A DNA stretch of 64,000 nucleotides from Winslowiella toletana (GTDB taxonomy: Bacteria > Pseudomonadota > Gammaproteobacteria > Enterobacterales > Enterobacteriaceae): contig NZ_CP134152.1 of NCBI RefSeq assembly GCF_032164335.1, forward strand, positions 2,046,001 to 2,110,000, read 5' to 3'. Positions 8,765 to 17,573 of this stretch are shown one piece after another. Made by a program: the position numbers and the translations under genes. Position 1 is the first letter of the stretch. Each line of letters opens with the position of its first letter. Below the pieces are notes generated by a model that was given only the letters and a program-made list of their open reading frames with translations, did no database searches and had not been told where the DNA came from.

Positions 8765-8799
8765 AAACTTATACAGGGAAGTGAATTTTGTACAACTGT
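8765..8799 (-). promoter_or_regulatory. Inverted-repeat promoter/operator (MlrA/BluR-like) for AriR-type gene
   Basis: On the minus strand: CAGTTGTACA, 13 bases, TGTATAAGTT. The halves form an imperfect inverted repeat and coincide with a -35 (TTGTAC) and -10 (TATAAG) spaced by 16 bases. The same geometry recurs at 57625-57659 and 58511-58545. It resembles the MlrA operator of E. coli as I recall it (TTGTACA-N12-TGTACAA). It lies about 170 bases upstream of the gene start. Confidence 0.55.
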
Positions 8800-8904
8800 G
8801 GTTTGATCATTTCGTGCGGTAAAAGATGCAGCAGGGGAGGTCTCAAGAAGTAATCCGGGTTGCCGCCACTCATCAGCGAGCCGACGGCAGCGGCACTCAT
8901 CCGG

Positions 8905-9240
8905 TCACTTACAGGTGTAAGTGACCATCTGATTTTTGGGTGAATCGATCAGGCAGAAGCGATTGTCTGACAGCCGTTGTGCCAGATAGCCTTCGCGCGT
9001 CACTGCGGCGGGCAGATAAAGTGTGCGATCGCTGGTTTTAAGCGTACCACTATCAATTTTGGTCTGTGAGGTGGTGACGGTAAAAGAGTTAAACCGGTCT
9101 ATCACTAACGCCTGCGTCTGGCCCAATGGCTGACCGGATAAACTTTCCACCTTACCGACACACTGCTTGCCCTGATAGTCCGTCGAGCAGCCTGCCAGTG
9201 CGATTGCGCCAGCCAAAACAGTTAACCGAAACAGCCTCAT
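8905..9240 (-). CDS. Predicted lipoprotein (111 aa)
   Basis: Unknown small lipoprotein. The N-terminus MRLFRLTVLAGAIALAGC is a type II signal with lipobox LAGC (Cys18); Ser follows the cysteine, predicting outer-membrane sorting. The mature part is a mixed beta-type sequence with two further cysteines near Cys96 and the C-terminal Cys110, possibly a disulfide. Shine-Dalgarno AAGGA lies eight bases before the ATG. Family not recognised. Confidence 0.75.
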   Translation of the reverse strand: MRLFRLTVLAGAIALAGCSTDYQGKQCVGKVESLSGQPLGQTQALVIDRFNSFTVTTSQTKIDSGTLKTSDRTLYLPAAVTREGYLAQRLSDNRFCLIDSPKNQMVTYTCK

Positions 9241-9343
9241 GATTACATTCCTTATTAAATCAGAACCTCACAAGGTAAAGCGTAGCGGATAAATGGCGCC
9301 TTATCTAAACCGTTTGAGGCCAGAGTACGGCAAAGCTGCGTGT

Positions 9344-9676
9344 TTAACCCGTCAACGGGCATTTGATCGTTTTCAGTGCCTCAAGCTGACTCAGTCTCTC
9401 GTTAGCTGAATGACTGGCGTGATTTTTAGCGATCCCGTTGCCGATACCAAAATCCAGCATAAAACCGACCACCGTTAGCGTACTGAACGCCCCGGTATGC
9501 GCTATTTCCTGTTGGGTGCTGTGCATTTTGGCGATTTCAGCCTCGGTGGCAGGGCAGTCCAGCGCAGCCGATTCCTGTGTCGTGAGCGGTGTCGATTTCG
9601 GATAGTGTTTTAATGCGCAGCCGGACAATAGGATGGTGATAATGACCATTTTTATTGCTTGATTCATCTTTAACAT
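9344..9676 (-). CDS. Predicted lipoprotein (about 110 aa)
   Basis: Unknown lipoprotein with lipobox LLSGC. The open frame extends to 9742, but a signal peptide fits only if translation begins at the ATG at 9676 (MLKMNQ) or 9667; neither has a strong Shine-Dalgarno. A second hydrophobic segment (TLTVVGFMLDFGIGNGIA) follows in the mature part, and two cysteines remain outside the lipobox. Function unknown. It lies about 100 bases upstream of another lipoprotein on the same strand. Confidence 0.65.
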   Translation of the reverse strand: MLKMNQAIKMVIITILLSGCALKHYPKSTPLTTQESAALDCPATEAEIAKMHSTQQEIAHTGAFSTLTVVGFMLDFGIGNGIAKNHASHSANERLSQLEALKTIKCPLTG

Positions 9677-9915
9677 CGTTCTGCTACTTATGCCAGTGAG
9701 GGCCAGGTTATCGGCAGTTATGTCCGTAACGTATATCCGCATAATAGCGCGAGACGCTTAGCGTCAAACCCAATATTTGATACTGGTGCGAGACAATCAC
9801 TGTTCTCGGAATTATCTGTAAAACAAAGTGTTGCGCATCAATACCTAAACCAAAGTTGTGTGACAGGCTACCCTTAACAGGAACCTAAAGACGGACCCAC
9901 GACATGGAGTTATAG

Positions 9916-10140
9916 ATGAAAAAGACAATTTTAGCCGCTTCAGCCATTGCTATCGGCCTGTTCCTTAGCGGCTGTGCCAATGATCATATCATGCACACCA
10001 ATGATGGCCGCACGATTGTTGCTGACGGTAAACCACAGGTGGACAGCGATACCGGTATGATTACCTATAAAGATGCCCAGGGTAAAGAGCAGCAGATTAA
10101 TCGTTCAGAAATCAAAGAGATGTCTGAGTTCGGCGGATAA
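9916..10140 (+). CDS. YgdI/YgdR family lipoprotein (DUF903)
   Basis: Small outer-membrane lipoprotein of 74 residues. The signal ends in LFLSGC (Cys20), and the mature part carries the DUF903 pattern: NDGRTIVADGKPQVDSDTGM followed by a short I-x-EM tail. E. coli has several paralogues of unknown role. It starts at the ATG at 9916 after TGGAGTTATAG. Confidence 0.88.
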   Translation: MKKTILAASAIAIGLFLSGCANDHIMHTNDGRTIVADGKPQVDSDTGMITYKDAQGKEQQINRSEIKEMSEFGG

Positions 10141-10153
10141 TCCCGCAATAAAA

Positions 10154-10182
10154 CAGACTACCTGGCATTGTCGGGTAGTCTG
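10154..10182 (+). terminator. Hairpin after the DUF903 lipoprotein gene
   Basis: Inverted repeat CAGACTACC / GGTAGTCTG with an 11-base loop, 13 bases after the stop; no T-tract. Confidence 0.5.
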
Positions 10183-10533
10183 CTCCCGATCTGACTTCCT
10201 GCCTGATAATGTTCCCTTTGTTACGCGTTTTCCTACTGACAAGCCGGGTTCAATCACCCCTGTCTGACCTTATAAACGCTATTAAAAAAGAGGATTCCCT
10301 GGTGAGCCTCTGGTGTGGCGTAATATTGTAATAATTAGACTGATAAGCTTTTCTTATGAAAAGGGTTGTAGCTTTTGCCCAATCCCTGTATATCTTTAAG
10401 CATAATCACTGCTGACCAATTCTGGAAGGGGTGGTATTCCCTCTTGAAAATCTGCTAAAAAAAAACCAAGTGAATTAAATGCTTATAAAATAGTTTGTTC
10501 CCTAAAAGCTAACTTAACCAGTATGGTACGGAA
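10183..10533. other. Non-coding stretch, no recognised gene
   Basis: About 350 bases without a supported ORF. A small hairpin CTTTTC-TTAT-GAAAAG is seen near 10348-10363. The region probably holds the promoter of the GNAT/LuxR pair. Confidence 0.4.
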
Positions 10534-10944
10534 ATGAAAATTAACATTACCGACATGCCTGATCCTAAAGACGAAGTGTTTGTTATCTCCAGCCTTTGGG
10601 CGCATAACGATACCATTGATAAAGTTGATATTCGTCCGCTGTTCCTGACCTTCACTGACGACACTCAACACATTATAGCGGGTTTGGTGGCGCGCACCTG
10701 GTGGGGTGGGCTTGAGGTGCAATATTTGTGGGTTGATAAAGCATACCGGCAAAGTGGGCTGGGTCATCAGCTGATGAAACAGGCCGAAGCTGAAGCCATT
10801 AAACGCGATTGCCACATGGCGTATGTCGATACTTTCAGTTTTCAGGCCAAAGGGTTTTATGAAAAGTTGGGATATCAGGCTTACGGAAAATTAGCTGAAT
10901 ATGCTCATAAACATACGCGTCATTATTTAGCGAAAAATTTGTAA
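10534..10944 (+). CDS. GNAT family N-acetyltransferase
   Basis: Cytoplasmic acetyl-CoA-dependent acyltransferase of 136 residues. The acetyl-CoA pyrophosphate loop is R72-Q-S-G-L-G77 in VDKAYRQSGLGHQL, and the typical ending SFQAKGFYEKLGY is present. Substrate unknown. It is a clear paralogue of the GNAT at 16449-16868, sharing the LWV, DT-SFQA and FYEK-GYQ blocks. The LuxR-type regulator starts 26 bases downstream, so the two may be cotranscribed. Confidence 0.87.
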   Translation: MKINITDMPDPKDEVFVISSLWAHNDTIDKVDIRPLFLTFTDDTQHIIAGLVARTWWGGLEVQYLWVDKAYRQSGLGHQLMKQAEAEAIKRDCHMAYVDTFSFQAKGFYEKLGYQAYGKLAEYAHKHTRHYLAKNL

Positions 10945-10970
10945 TCAGTCTTCGATACTGCGAGGTGGGA

Positions 10971-11657
10971 ATGGACTCTTCTCAAAAGAACACGATCTAT
11001 TTTAATACGCTGATTGCCATGACTGAACATCTTGATGAGCCATGGGGAATAAAGGATTTAGCATCGCGTCATCTCTATATGAATCAGGCCGCTTTTCGTT
11101 ATACCCACACGCCTGTCAGCTTTGAAATAGAGGGCAGGCTTGATGAAGAGTTTCCAGCCGACTGGACTGACTGCGCGGAAGCGATGATTGAGCACGATAA
11201 GAAAACTGAGCTGATGCAGAGCAGGGTGACGGTAATTGAGACACATTACTGGTATGGCAGAGATTCGCTGATGCCATTTATCTGTGAGAAATTACCAATA
11301 TTTAATGATGAAAAACAAGTTATTGGCGTATTGTGGAATGCGAAACCTCTCAACACATTATCACCGCTGATTTATATCAATCAGCAAAAACCGAGCGTGC
11401 TGACCACCGAAGTCCCTGACAGCATTTTTACGCGTGCAGAGCTGGATATCATCTTTCTTATGCTGCAACGGTTATCGACAAAAGAGATGGCAATTATTTA
11501 CAATATCAGCCCAAAAACCATCGAAAATCGCGTCTATAGCATTTATCAAAAAGCGGAAGTTCACACCCTGCGCCAGTTTGAGGAATACTGCAAAGAAGCC
11601 AGCTTAAATAATTACATTCCCGATCGCCTGATGGAAAAAGGCGTGCTGTTTATTTAA
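10971..11657 (+). CDS. PAS-like/LuxR-type transcriptional regulator
   Basis: Predicted DNA-binding regulator. The N-terminal part (about residues 8-135) looks like a PAS-type sensor, with an FRYTHTPVSFEIEG segment near its beginning and a predicted sheet ending KQVIGVLWNAKPL. The C-terminal GerE/LuxR helix-turn-helix begins at FTRAELDIIFLMLQ, with the recognition helix in ISPKTIENRVYSIYQK. Start chosen at the ATG at 10971 behind GAGG; GTG 10965 overlaps the Shine-Dalgarno. The ligand is unknown; it is not an acyl-homoserine-lactone receptor by its N-terminus. Confidence 0.82.
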   Translation: MDSSQKNTIYFNTLIAMTEHLDEPWGIKDLASRHLYMNQAAFRYTHTPVSFEIEGRLDEEFPADWTDCAEAMIEHDKKTELMQSRVTVIETHYWYGRDSLMPFICEKLPIFNDEKQVIGVLWNAKPLNTLSPLIYINQQKPSVLTTEVPDSIFTRAELDIIFLMLQRLSTKEMAIIYNISPKTIENRVYSIYQKAEVHTLRQFEEYCKEASLNNYIPDRLMEKGVLFI

Positions 11658-11770
11658 TTAACGCTCAGGCAACGAAAATAGCGCTAAAAATTAAGCTTAA
11701 TCGCGGGGCTTATCGCTGATGCCTGCCCCTCCTCTGAGCGCCGTGCGCCGCAGGGGAGGGGGTGATATGA

Positions 11771-13465
11771 TTATTGCCAGAATTTCTTCTTACTGGTTTT
11801 ACCAATGCCGGGGTTGCAGCTGTTGGTTGGATCGAGATGGCGCATATGCTGCTCATACTCTCCCGATGCATGATACAGGTGGCCGACATTGTGCTCGGCA
11901 GGGTAGCGAGCGCCGCGCTGATCAAGATACTCCAGCACCTGATGCTTAAACTGTTGTGCATCGACGCCTGGTTTCAGAATGTAGTCCTGATGATTCACAA
12001 AGCAGAAAAAATGGCCGCAGCAGGAGTCTTCCAGCACCTGCGCCTGTAGTTCTGGCGGCAAAGTGATGCGCCACTGGCTGTCATTGCGGCGCAGCGCCAC
12101 ATCAAAGGCGATCAGCCGTTGATCGGCACTGATGCCATGATAGTCGCAGTATGAGATGGTGCAGCCACCGACGCCAAAACGCACCAGAAACGCATCTTTT
12201 TCCTCGCGGGGGTCACACCGGAAAAACTGTCCCGACTTTGTAGCGAAGAACTGACTGAGCAGGTTTTGCAGTTCAGCTGCGTGACGTGCATCCGCTTTAA
12301 TCATCAGATGATGTTCGAAGCGGTCACGATAATCGAGGATCCGTTTCGCCACCATTTTCGGCGTAAGGTTATTCGCCAGTTGCAGCACTTTGTCGACAAA
12401 ATTAGCAGGCAAAATGCGCAGCTTTTTCACCCGCACATCCCACTTCGCTTTATTGGCCATCAGCGACGGTAACGCTTCCGGGCCGAGCCGGTTTATCGCC
12501 CAGTACATATGCTTGGCATAGCGCACGGTAAGATCAAAGGCGTTGCGGTGGATATACTCCGCCTGCAACGGCAGTTCACTGAGGTTTTCCAGCAAATAGC
12601 GGCGAAGTTCGACCAGTTCGCTCTCATTATTCGTACCAATATAGAAACTGTCGGTGTTATCGCTGGCCTCGAAGGTGGACAATCGCACGGCAAAAACCGC
12701 CACTTTACCGGCGCTGCCAGCGCTGTCGTGCAGATACTGCGGGTTACCGTTGTAGCGCGTCGGGGTATCCGCCGCGGTATCGCGCAGAATTGCGGCGTAA
12801 TCATCGGCCCAGATTTTGCCCTCCCAGTCAGCGGCGGTGCCGGTGGTATACTGCTGTTGCTCCAGCCGACGAATCATCTCTTCAGCGCCCGCGCCGAGAT
12901 CGATGCCGAGGTGGTTTACCAACGATAAACTGCCATCGGGATTAATTTGCGCAAACAGCGATTTTTCGGTGAACGCCGGGCCACGGCGAATCAATGAACC
13001 GCCGGAGTTATTACATACGCCGCCGATTACCGACGCGCCAATGCACGAAGAACCAATCACTGAATGTGGCTCTTTATGATGCGGTTTGAGCGCATTTTCC
13101 AGCTCGGTCAGAGTACTGCCGGGAAAGGCAATAATCTGCCGGGCATTATCAATCACCTGCACCCCTTTAATACGGCGGGTACTGACAATAATAACCTCTC
13201 GATCGTAGTCATTGCCGTCCGGCGTCGAGCCGCCGGTCACTCCGGTATTTGATGCCTGCATCAGGATGATTTTATCGCAGCGGACACACGCCTGCAGCAC
13301 TTGCCACAGCTGCATCAGCGACTGCGGGATCGCCACTGCCAGCGCCTGACCTTTGCCAACGCGAAAACCCTTGGTGTAATAGGCTTTATCATCTTCACGG
13401 GTCAACAGCTGGTCATCTGCCAGGATACTGTGCAACTGAGTGAGTATTTCTGAATCCTTCGCCAT
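11771..13465 (-). CDS. dld: Quinone-dependent D-lactate dehydrogenase
   Basis: Peripheral inner-membrane FAD enzyme oxidising D-lactate to pyruvate and feeding the respiratory chain. The N-terminal FAD-binding segment includes QASNTGVTGGSTPDG near residue 80 and GSSCIGASVIGGVCNNSGG. The C-terminal half, with the electropositive membrane-binding region, is complete, ending near SCNPGIGKTSKKKFW. About 564 residues, close to the E. coli length. I use the ATG at 13465, eight bases after AGGAG, rather than TTG 13468. It complements lldD at 56.3 kb, so both lactate enantiomers can be respired. Confidence 0.96.
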   Translation of the reverse strand: MAKDSEILTQLHSILADDQLLTREDDKAYYTKGFRVGKGQALAVAIPQSLMQLWQVLQACVRCDKIILMQASNTGVTGGSTPDGNDYDREVIIVSTRRIKGVQVIDNARQIIAFPGSTLTELENALKPHHKEPHSVIGSSCIGASVIGGVCNNSGGSLIRRGPAFTEKSLFAQINPDGSLSLVNHLGIDLGAGAEEMIRRLEQQQYTTGTAADWEGKIWADDYAAILRDTAADTPTRYNGNPQYLHDSAGSAGKVAVFAVRLSTFEASDNTDSFYIGTNNESELVELRRYLLENLSELPLQAEYIHRNAFDLTVRYAKHMYWAINRLGPEALPSLMANKAKWDVRVKKLRILPANFVDKVLQLANNLTPKMVAKRILDYRDRFEHHLMIKADARHAAELQNLLSQFFATKSGQFFRCDPREEKDAFLVRFGVGGCTISYCDYHGISADQRLIAFDVALRRNDSQWRITLPPELQAQVLEDSCCGHFFCFVNHQDYILKPGVDAQQFKHQVLEYLDQRGARYPAEHNVGHLYHASGEYEQHMRHLDPTNSCNPGIGKTSKKKFWQ

Positions 13466-13628
13466 CAAAACTGCTCCTGAATGAATTAACTATCACTGTT
13501 GTTATTTGCTGCCTTCATCTGAGGGCAGTTCAGTTGCTGCCTGACCTATTGTAACAACGGTGTAACAAGAAAAATGTCGATTAGATGCTAAAATTGCCAG
13601 TAACGGCTATTCAAACAAGGGCTTAAAC

Positions 13629-14651
13629 ATGCTGAAATTGCGCCACCTGTTGCTGACGGCAACGCTGATAACCTCTGCTGTCGCCGCGCAGTCCACGCCG
13701 CAATACGGTGAAGAATTACAAGGTTTCAGCTGGCCCTGGCCACTTCAGCATTTCAGTTTTAGCTCGCAAGCTCAGCAGTTGACGATGGGTTATATGGACG
13801 TCGCGCCGTCAGGTAAGGCCAACGGCCATACGGTAGTGCTGATGCATGGCAAAAACTTTTGCGGTGCGACCTGGCAGCAGACAATTACCGCGTTGATCCG
13901 CGTCGGTTATCGGGTAATAGCGCCAGATCAGATTGGTTTTTGTAGTTCGAGCAAACCGGCTTCCTATCAGTACAGCTTTCAACAGCTGGCGGAGAATACC
14001 CATGCGCTGTTGGCCCAGCTGAATATCCCTAAAGCTATTATTATCGGTCATTCCACCGGCGGCATGCTGGCCACGCGATACAGCCTGATGTATCCGGAAA
14101 ACGTCGAACAATTGGTGCTGGTCAATCCGATTGGGCTGGAAGACTGGAAAGCGAAAGGCGTGCCGTGGCGCAGTGTTGATCAGTGGTATCAACGCGAGCT
14201 TAAGGTCAGTGCGGAAAGTATTAAACAGTATGAGCTGAAAACCTATTACGGCGGCAAGTGGAAGCCGGAGTATGACAAGTGGGTAGATATGCTGGCGGGT
14301 CTGAACAACGGCCCAGGCAAACAGCGGGTGGCCTGGAATTCGGCGCTGATCTACGACATGATTTTTACACAGCCGGTCTGGTATGAATTTAAAGATTTAG
14401 TGACGCCAACCACGCTGATGATCGGCACCGCAGATACTACCGCTATCGGCAGCGATATTGCGTCGGCAGAGGTTAAGGCGCGCCTGGGTCATTATAATCT
14501 GTTAGGTAAAGAGGTCGCCGGGATGATTCCCCATGCAAAGCTGATCGCTTTTCCTGGCATGGGACATGCACCGCAGATGGAAGATCCACCGGCATTTCAC
14601 CACAAGCTGATTGAGGCGTTAGCAAATCCGCCGCATAAGGAGTGGTTTTAG
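13629..14651 (+). CDS. Secreted alpha/beta hydrolase
   Basis: Alpha/beta-hydrolase fold protein of 340 residues with a Sec signal (MLKLRHLLLTATLITSAVAA, cleavage after about residue 20), so probably periplasmic. The oxyanion segment HGKNF is at 73-77 and the nucleophile elbow GHSTGG contains Ser142. The acid is probably in IGTADTT near 265, and the His in GMGHAPQ near 316. Substrate unknown; the closest general class is epoxide-hydrolase/haloperoxidase-like esterases. It is divergent from dld and convergent with the dienelactone hydrolase-type gene. Confidence 0.85.
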   Translation: MLKLRHLLLTATLITSAVAAQSTPQYGEELQGFSWPWPLQHFSFSSQAQQLTMGYMDVAPSGKANGHTVVLMHGKNFCGATWQQTITALIRVGYRVIAPDQIGFCSSSKPASYQYSFQQLAENTHALLAQLNIPKAIIIGHSTGGMLATRYSLMYPENVEQLVLVNPIGLEDWKAKGVPWRSVDQWYQRELKVSAESIKQYELKTYYGGKWKPEYDKWVDMLAGLNNGPGKQRVAWNSALIYDMIFTQPVWYEFKDLVTPTTLMIGTADTTAIGSDIASAEVKARLGHYNLLGKEVAGMIPHAKLIAFPGMGHAPQMEDPPAFHHKLIEALANPPHKEWF

Positions 14652-14677
14652 GCGCGCTCTGACAAAGCTGGCGCGCC
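14651..14677. terminator. Convergent terminator hairpin
   Basis: Stem GGCGCGC / GCGCGCC with a 13-base loop directly after the hydrolase stop and nine bases before the stop of the convergent gene. Confidence 0.55.
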
Positions 14678-14685
14678 CGGTACTA

Positions 14686-15408
14686 TCAGGACATCACTTC
14701 ATCCAGTAGGTTATACATCGCCTGAAACGCGCGCTGGCTGACTTTAGGATGATACATACTGACGCCTGCCACATTAGCATGCGGATCGGTGAACGAGTGT
14801 ACTGCGCCACCAAAGCTCAGTAGTTGCCAGTCGACGCCAGCGGCAGTCATCTCGGCCGCGAAAGCCGGCAGTTGTTCACGCGGTACCAGCGGATCTGCTG
14901 CGCCATCAAGTACCAGCACCGCAGCGCGGATGTTTTTCGCACCATCCGGGTCGGTAGTATCCAGCGTGCCGTGGAATGACAGCGCCGCTTTCAAGGGGGC
15001 ACCGCTGCGCGCCAGTTCCAGCACGCAGTGTCCGCCAAAGCAGAAGCCGAAGGCGGCGACGTTTTGCGAATCTACCGGCGCATCACTCTGCGCAATCAGC
15101 GCATCCAGCGCGGCCTGCATACGCGCACGTTCCTGCGGCTGATCTTTTACCGACTGCATTGCCGCACCCGCCTGTTCGGCATTGGTCGGGCGGACATCAG
15201 CGCCGTATAAGTCAGCGATCAGCACGACATAACCTTGTTCCACCACCTGTTTGACCAGCTCAACCGCGTTATCACTGACGCCCATCCAGTTGGGAGCCAT
15301 CACCAGACCGGGTTGTGACGCCTGCTGGCCGCGCTGATAGACCAGACGCCCCTGAAATGCTTTACCTTGCGCCTGGTAATCAATGTTTTTAACTTCAATA
15401 TTGCTCAT
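14686..15408 (-). CDS. Dienelactone hydrolase family protein
   Basis: Cytoplasmic alpha/beta hydrolase, 240 residues, no signal peptide. The nucleophile is a cysteine in AFGFCFGGH (Cys123), with Asp172 (DGAADPLV) and His204 (GAVHSFTDP) completing the dienelactone-hydrolase triad. Such proteins are common in Enterobacterales without a chlorocatechol pathway, so the natural substrate is unknown. Confidence 0.88.
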   Translation of the reverse strand: MSNIEVKNIDYQAQGKAFQGRLVYQRGQQASQPGLVMAPNWMGVSDNAVELVKQVVEQGYVVLIADLYGADVRPTNAEQAGAAMQSVKDQPQERARMQAALDALIAQSDAPVDSQNVAAFGFCFGGHCVLELARSGAPLKAALSFHGTLDTTDPDGAKNIRAAVLVLDGAADPLVPREQLPAFAAEMTAAGVDWQLLSFGGAVHSFTDPHANVAGVSMYHPKVSQRAFQAMYNLLDEVMS

Positions 15409-15609
15409 AATGGCCTCTTATTTCGGGCAATGGTTGTGGAATACACTGTTTAACTGCCGCTGATTTTAAACTGCGGGAAAGATAACAACACCTTGATATT
15501 GTTATTAAGACGATTAAATTGTTATCAGGCATGTCGTCAGGGCGGGCGAAGCAATTGGCAGAGTAGCGGAGAGGCCAGGCGGCGCTTTCCGCTACTGATT
15601 AAATCGACA

Positions 15610-15822
15610 TCAGACTATGCGGTTTGCGGGATAGTGATGCCGGATATTTTCAGCGTAAAATTGTCCTTTTGACTCGGCAGCCATTAGCAGATGGAATACC
15701 GTCAGCGGGACCTGCTGGTAACGATAAATATCGCGCTGTTGAAATTCAATTTCCAGTAGCTTGTTTTCCATATCATAAGCAACAGTATGAATTTTTGATG
15801 AATTAACACTACGTCGTTTCAT
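15610..15822 (-). CDS. KTSC domain protein (70 aa)
   Basis: Tiny stand-alone KTSC domain (named after the lysyl-tRNA synthetase C-terminal domain; nucleic-acid linked). The pattern is complete: SSKIHTVAYD, LEIEFQQRDIYRYQQVP, and ESKGQFYAENIRHHY. The protein begins at the ATG at 15822 after GGAGGGGGTT, a very strong Shine-Dalgarno. Role unknown; it stands alone. Confidence 0.85.
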   Translation of the reverse strand: MKRRSVNSSKIHTVAYDMENKLLEIEFQQRDIYRYQQVPLTVFHLLMAAESKGQFYAENIRHHYPANRIV

Positions 15823-16031
15823 AAATAACCCCCTCCTGGCAACCCGACATGGTTATCCTGTGACGCCAGGCTGCTTGACGTCGGAATGTTGGTTGAATTT
15901 TGCTCAGTAATAATAGCTCATTTTTTCGCCATCGGATTTTTCCGGAAGCATTTTTTTGGCTGTGCTAAGCTGGAATGGCAAAATAATGCGTAAATTCAGA
16001 GAGAAAACATCGGCAGCGGAGAATAAAAAAC

Positions 16032-16415
16032 ATGTCTTTTAAATCACTGGCAGCCTGTCTGTTGGTATTCAGTGCATTTCCTGCCCATAGCGACACTGAA
16101 TTTCAGATAACCTGCCCGGGGCGTGCCACTATGACCATCTCACGTGCGCAGTATGGTCTGACGACAGCGATGTGGCCGAACCATCATTTTCAGGTGGCCT
16201 CCGGTAAACAGCTTTCACAAATCGACGGCGGCGATAAAGTCACTATCACCCGCTTTCGCAATGGCGACCAGTTGATTGTCGATAAAAGTTCCGGTGAAAC
16301 CTTTTTTGCTTTTAGCGGCAGCAGTGAATTAGTGTCATGTTCACGCACCCGCGATCGCGAGACCGATGCAATTTCGCTGGAGCGCTATGATGGTTCGCTA
16401 CAGAGCCACTCCTGA
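16032..16415 (+). CDS. Secreted hypothetical protein (127 aa)
   Basis: Not recognised. MSFKSLAACLLVFSAFPAHS is a Sec signal with cleavage likely at AHS-D. The mature protein has two cysteines (ITCPGRA and LVSCSRT), probably a disulfide, and a beta-rich composition. It precedes the GNAT gene by 33 bases and may share its transcript. Probably periplasmic; function unknown. Confidence 0.65.
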   Translation: MSFKSLAACLLVFSAFPAHSDTEFQITCPGRATMTISRAQYGLTTAMWPNHHFQVASGKQLSQIDGGDKVTITRFRNGDQLIVDKSSGETFFAFSGSSELVSCSRTRDRETDAISLERYDGSLQSHS

Positions 16416-16448
16416 AACGACGATTAAAGTGCTGAAAGGAGCAAGAAG

Positions 16449-16868
16449 ATGAAATTGACGGTTACCGCCACCCCCAGCCAACAGGATCTGGATGAGGTGA
16501 AAGCCGGGCTGGTGAGTTATAACTCGCAGTATATCAATATGGATGAAATTAAGCCGATTGCGCTGTTTTTTACCAATGAGAAGCATAACAAACTGGCGGG
16601 ATTGACCGGTTCGACGGCGGGAAACTGGTTGCGCATTGATATGTTGTGGGTCAGTGATACGCTACGCGGGCAGGGGATTGGCCGCCAGCTGATTCAGGCC
16701 GCCGAGCAGGAGGCACGCGCGCGCGGTTGCCTTTATGCGCAGGTGGATACCGCCAGTTTTCAGGCGCGTCCCTTCTATGAAAAGCAGGGCTACCAGTTGC
16801 GTTTAACCCTCGAAAACTATCCGCGCGTGCATCAGCGTTACTACCTGACTAAATCACTGCTGGCCTGA
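16449..16868 (+). CDS. GNAT family N-acetyltransferase (second copy)
   Basis: Cytoplasmic acetyltransferase of 139 residues. The acetyl-CoA loop R73-G-Q-G-I-G78 lies in SDTLRGQGIGRQL, followed by DTASFQARPFYEKQGY. It is paralogous to the GNAT at 10534-10944. A Shine-Dalgarno AAAGGAG lies about nine bases before the ATG. The stop codon is inside a terminator hairpin. Substrate unknown. Confidence 0.88.
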   Translation: MKLTVTATPSQQDLDEVKAGLVSYNSQYINMDEIKPIALFFTNEKHNKLAGLTGSTAGNWLRIDMLWVSDTLRGQGIGRQLIQAAEQEARARGCLYAQVDTASFQARPFYEKQGYQLRLTLENYPRVHQRYYLTKSLLA

Positions 16869-16875
16869 GGCCAGC
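16859..16875. terminator. Terminator hairpin spanning the GNAT stop codon
   Basis: GCTGGCC-TGA-GGCCAGC: a perfect 7-bp stem whose loop is the stop codon itself; it also serves the convergent MBL gene. Confidence 0.5.
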
Positions 16876-16883
16876 AGAAATTA

Positions 16884-17546
16884 TCAGTAGATCGGGTCGT
16901 CACGCATATCCAGTGGCGACCGCTCCGCCTCTTCTATTGCCTGCTGCCACTGTTGCGGATTGACTTCCTGCCATGAAAGATGTGCCCGGGTAGAACTCAT
17001 CAGCACCACATCCGGCTGTAAGCTGCGATAGTGCTTCAGCGTATTCTGCAGATCAAGCCAATTGCTTTCCGCCACGATTAACGTCCTCCAACCGCTATTA
17101 TCCTGAGTGAGGGTATCGCCGACAAACAAATACCGTTTGCCATAAGGCGATTGATAGTAGTAGCTACAGCTACCGGGAGTATGGCCGGGTGAGGGCAGTA
17201 TATGAAAATCACCGAAATGACTCTCTTGCGTCGAGAAGGTGGCGTCCGGTTCCACGATCCGACTGACCTGACCGAGCGATCGCACATGGCAATACAGTGG
17301 ATTGTTAAAGCGCTGCTGAATCGCCAGCGCGCCGGGTGACGCTTCGTGCCAGTGGGTCAGATAGTGGCGCATCACGCCGCCGAGATCGGCTAAGGCAGTA
17401 TGATCCTGCGGATGCTCGACGCGCGAAATCAGCAGATTGCCGCGCGGATGTCGCAGTAAAAAGCCGTGCATCATCAGTTCGGGTTGCAGGTCTGCCGCCG
17501 GAAATTCCGGGGTTGAAATCCACAGATCTTCGTAAAGCGGCTTCAT
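16884..17546 (-). CDS. MBL-fold protein with incomplete metal motif
   Basis: Metallo-beta-lactamase-fold protein of 220 residues. Downstream family motifs are intact: PSPGHTPGS and FVGDTL. But the first metal motif, normally H-x-H-x-D-H, reads YLTHWHEASPG, so Asp and the third His are absent. It may bind one metal only, or be catalytically altered. No signal peptide. It is next to ldcA on the same strand with a 27-base gap, so cotranscription is likely. Substrate unknown. Confidence 0.75.
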   Translation of the reverse strand: MKPLYEDLWISTPEFPAADLQPELMMHGFLLRHPRGNLLISRVEHPQDHTALADLGGVMRHYLTHWHEASPGALAIQQRFNNPLYCHVRSLGQVSRIVEPDATFSTQESHFGDFHILPSPGHTPGSCSYYYQSPYGKRYLFVGDTLTQDNSGWRTLIVAESNWLDLQNTLKHYRSLQPDVVLMSSTRAHLSWQEVNPQQWQQAIEEAERSPLDMRDDPIY

Positions 17547-17573
17547 CGTTTTTTTCCTGATGGGGTAAACGGC

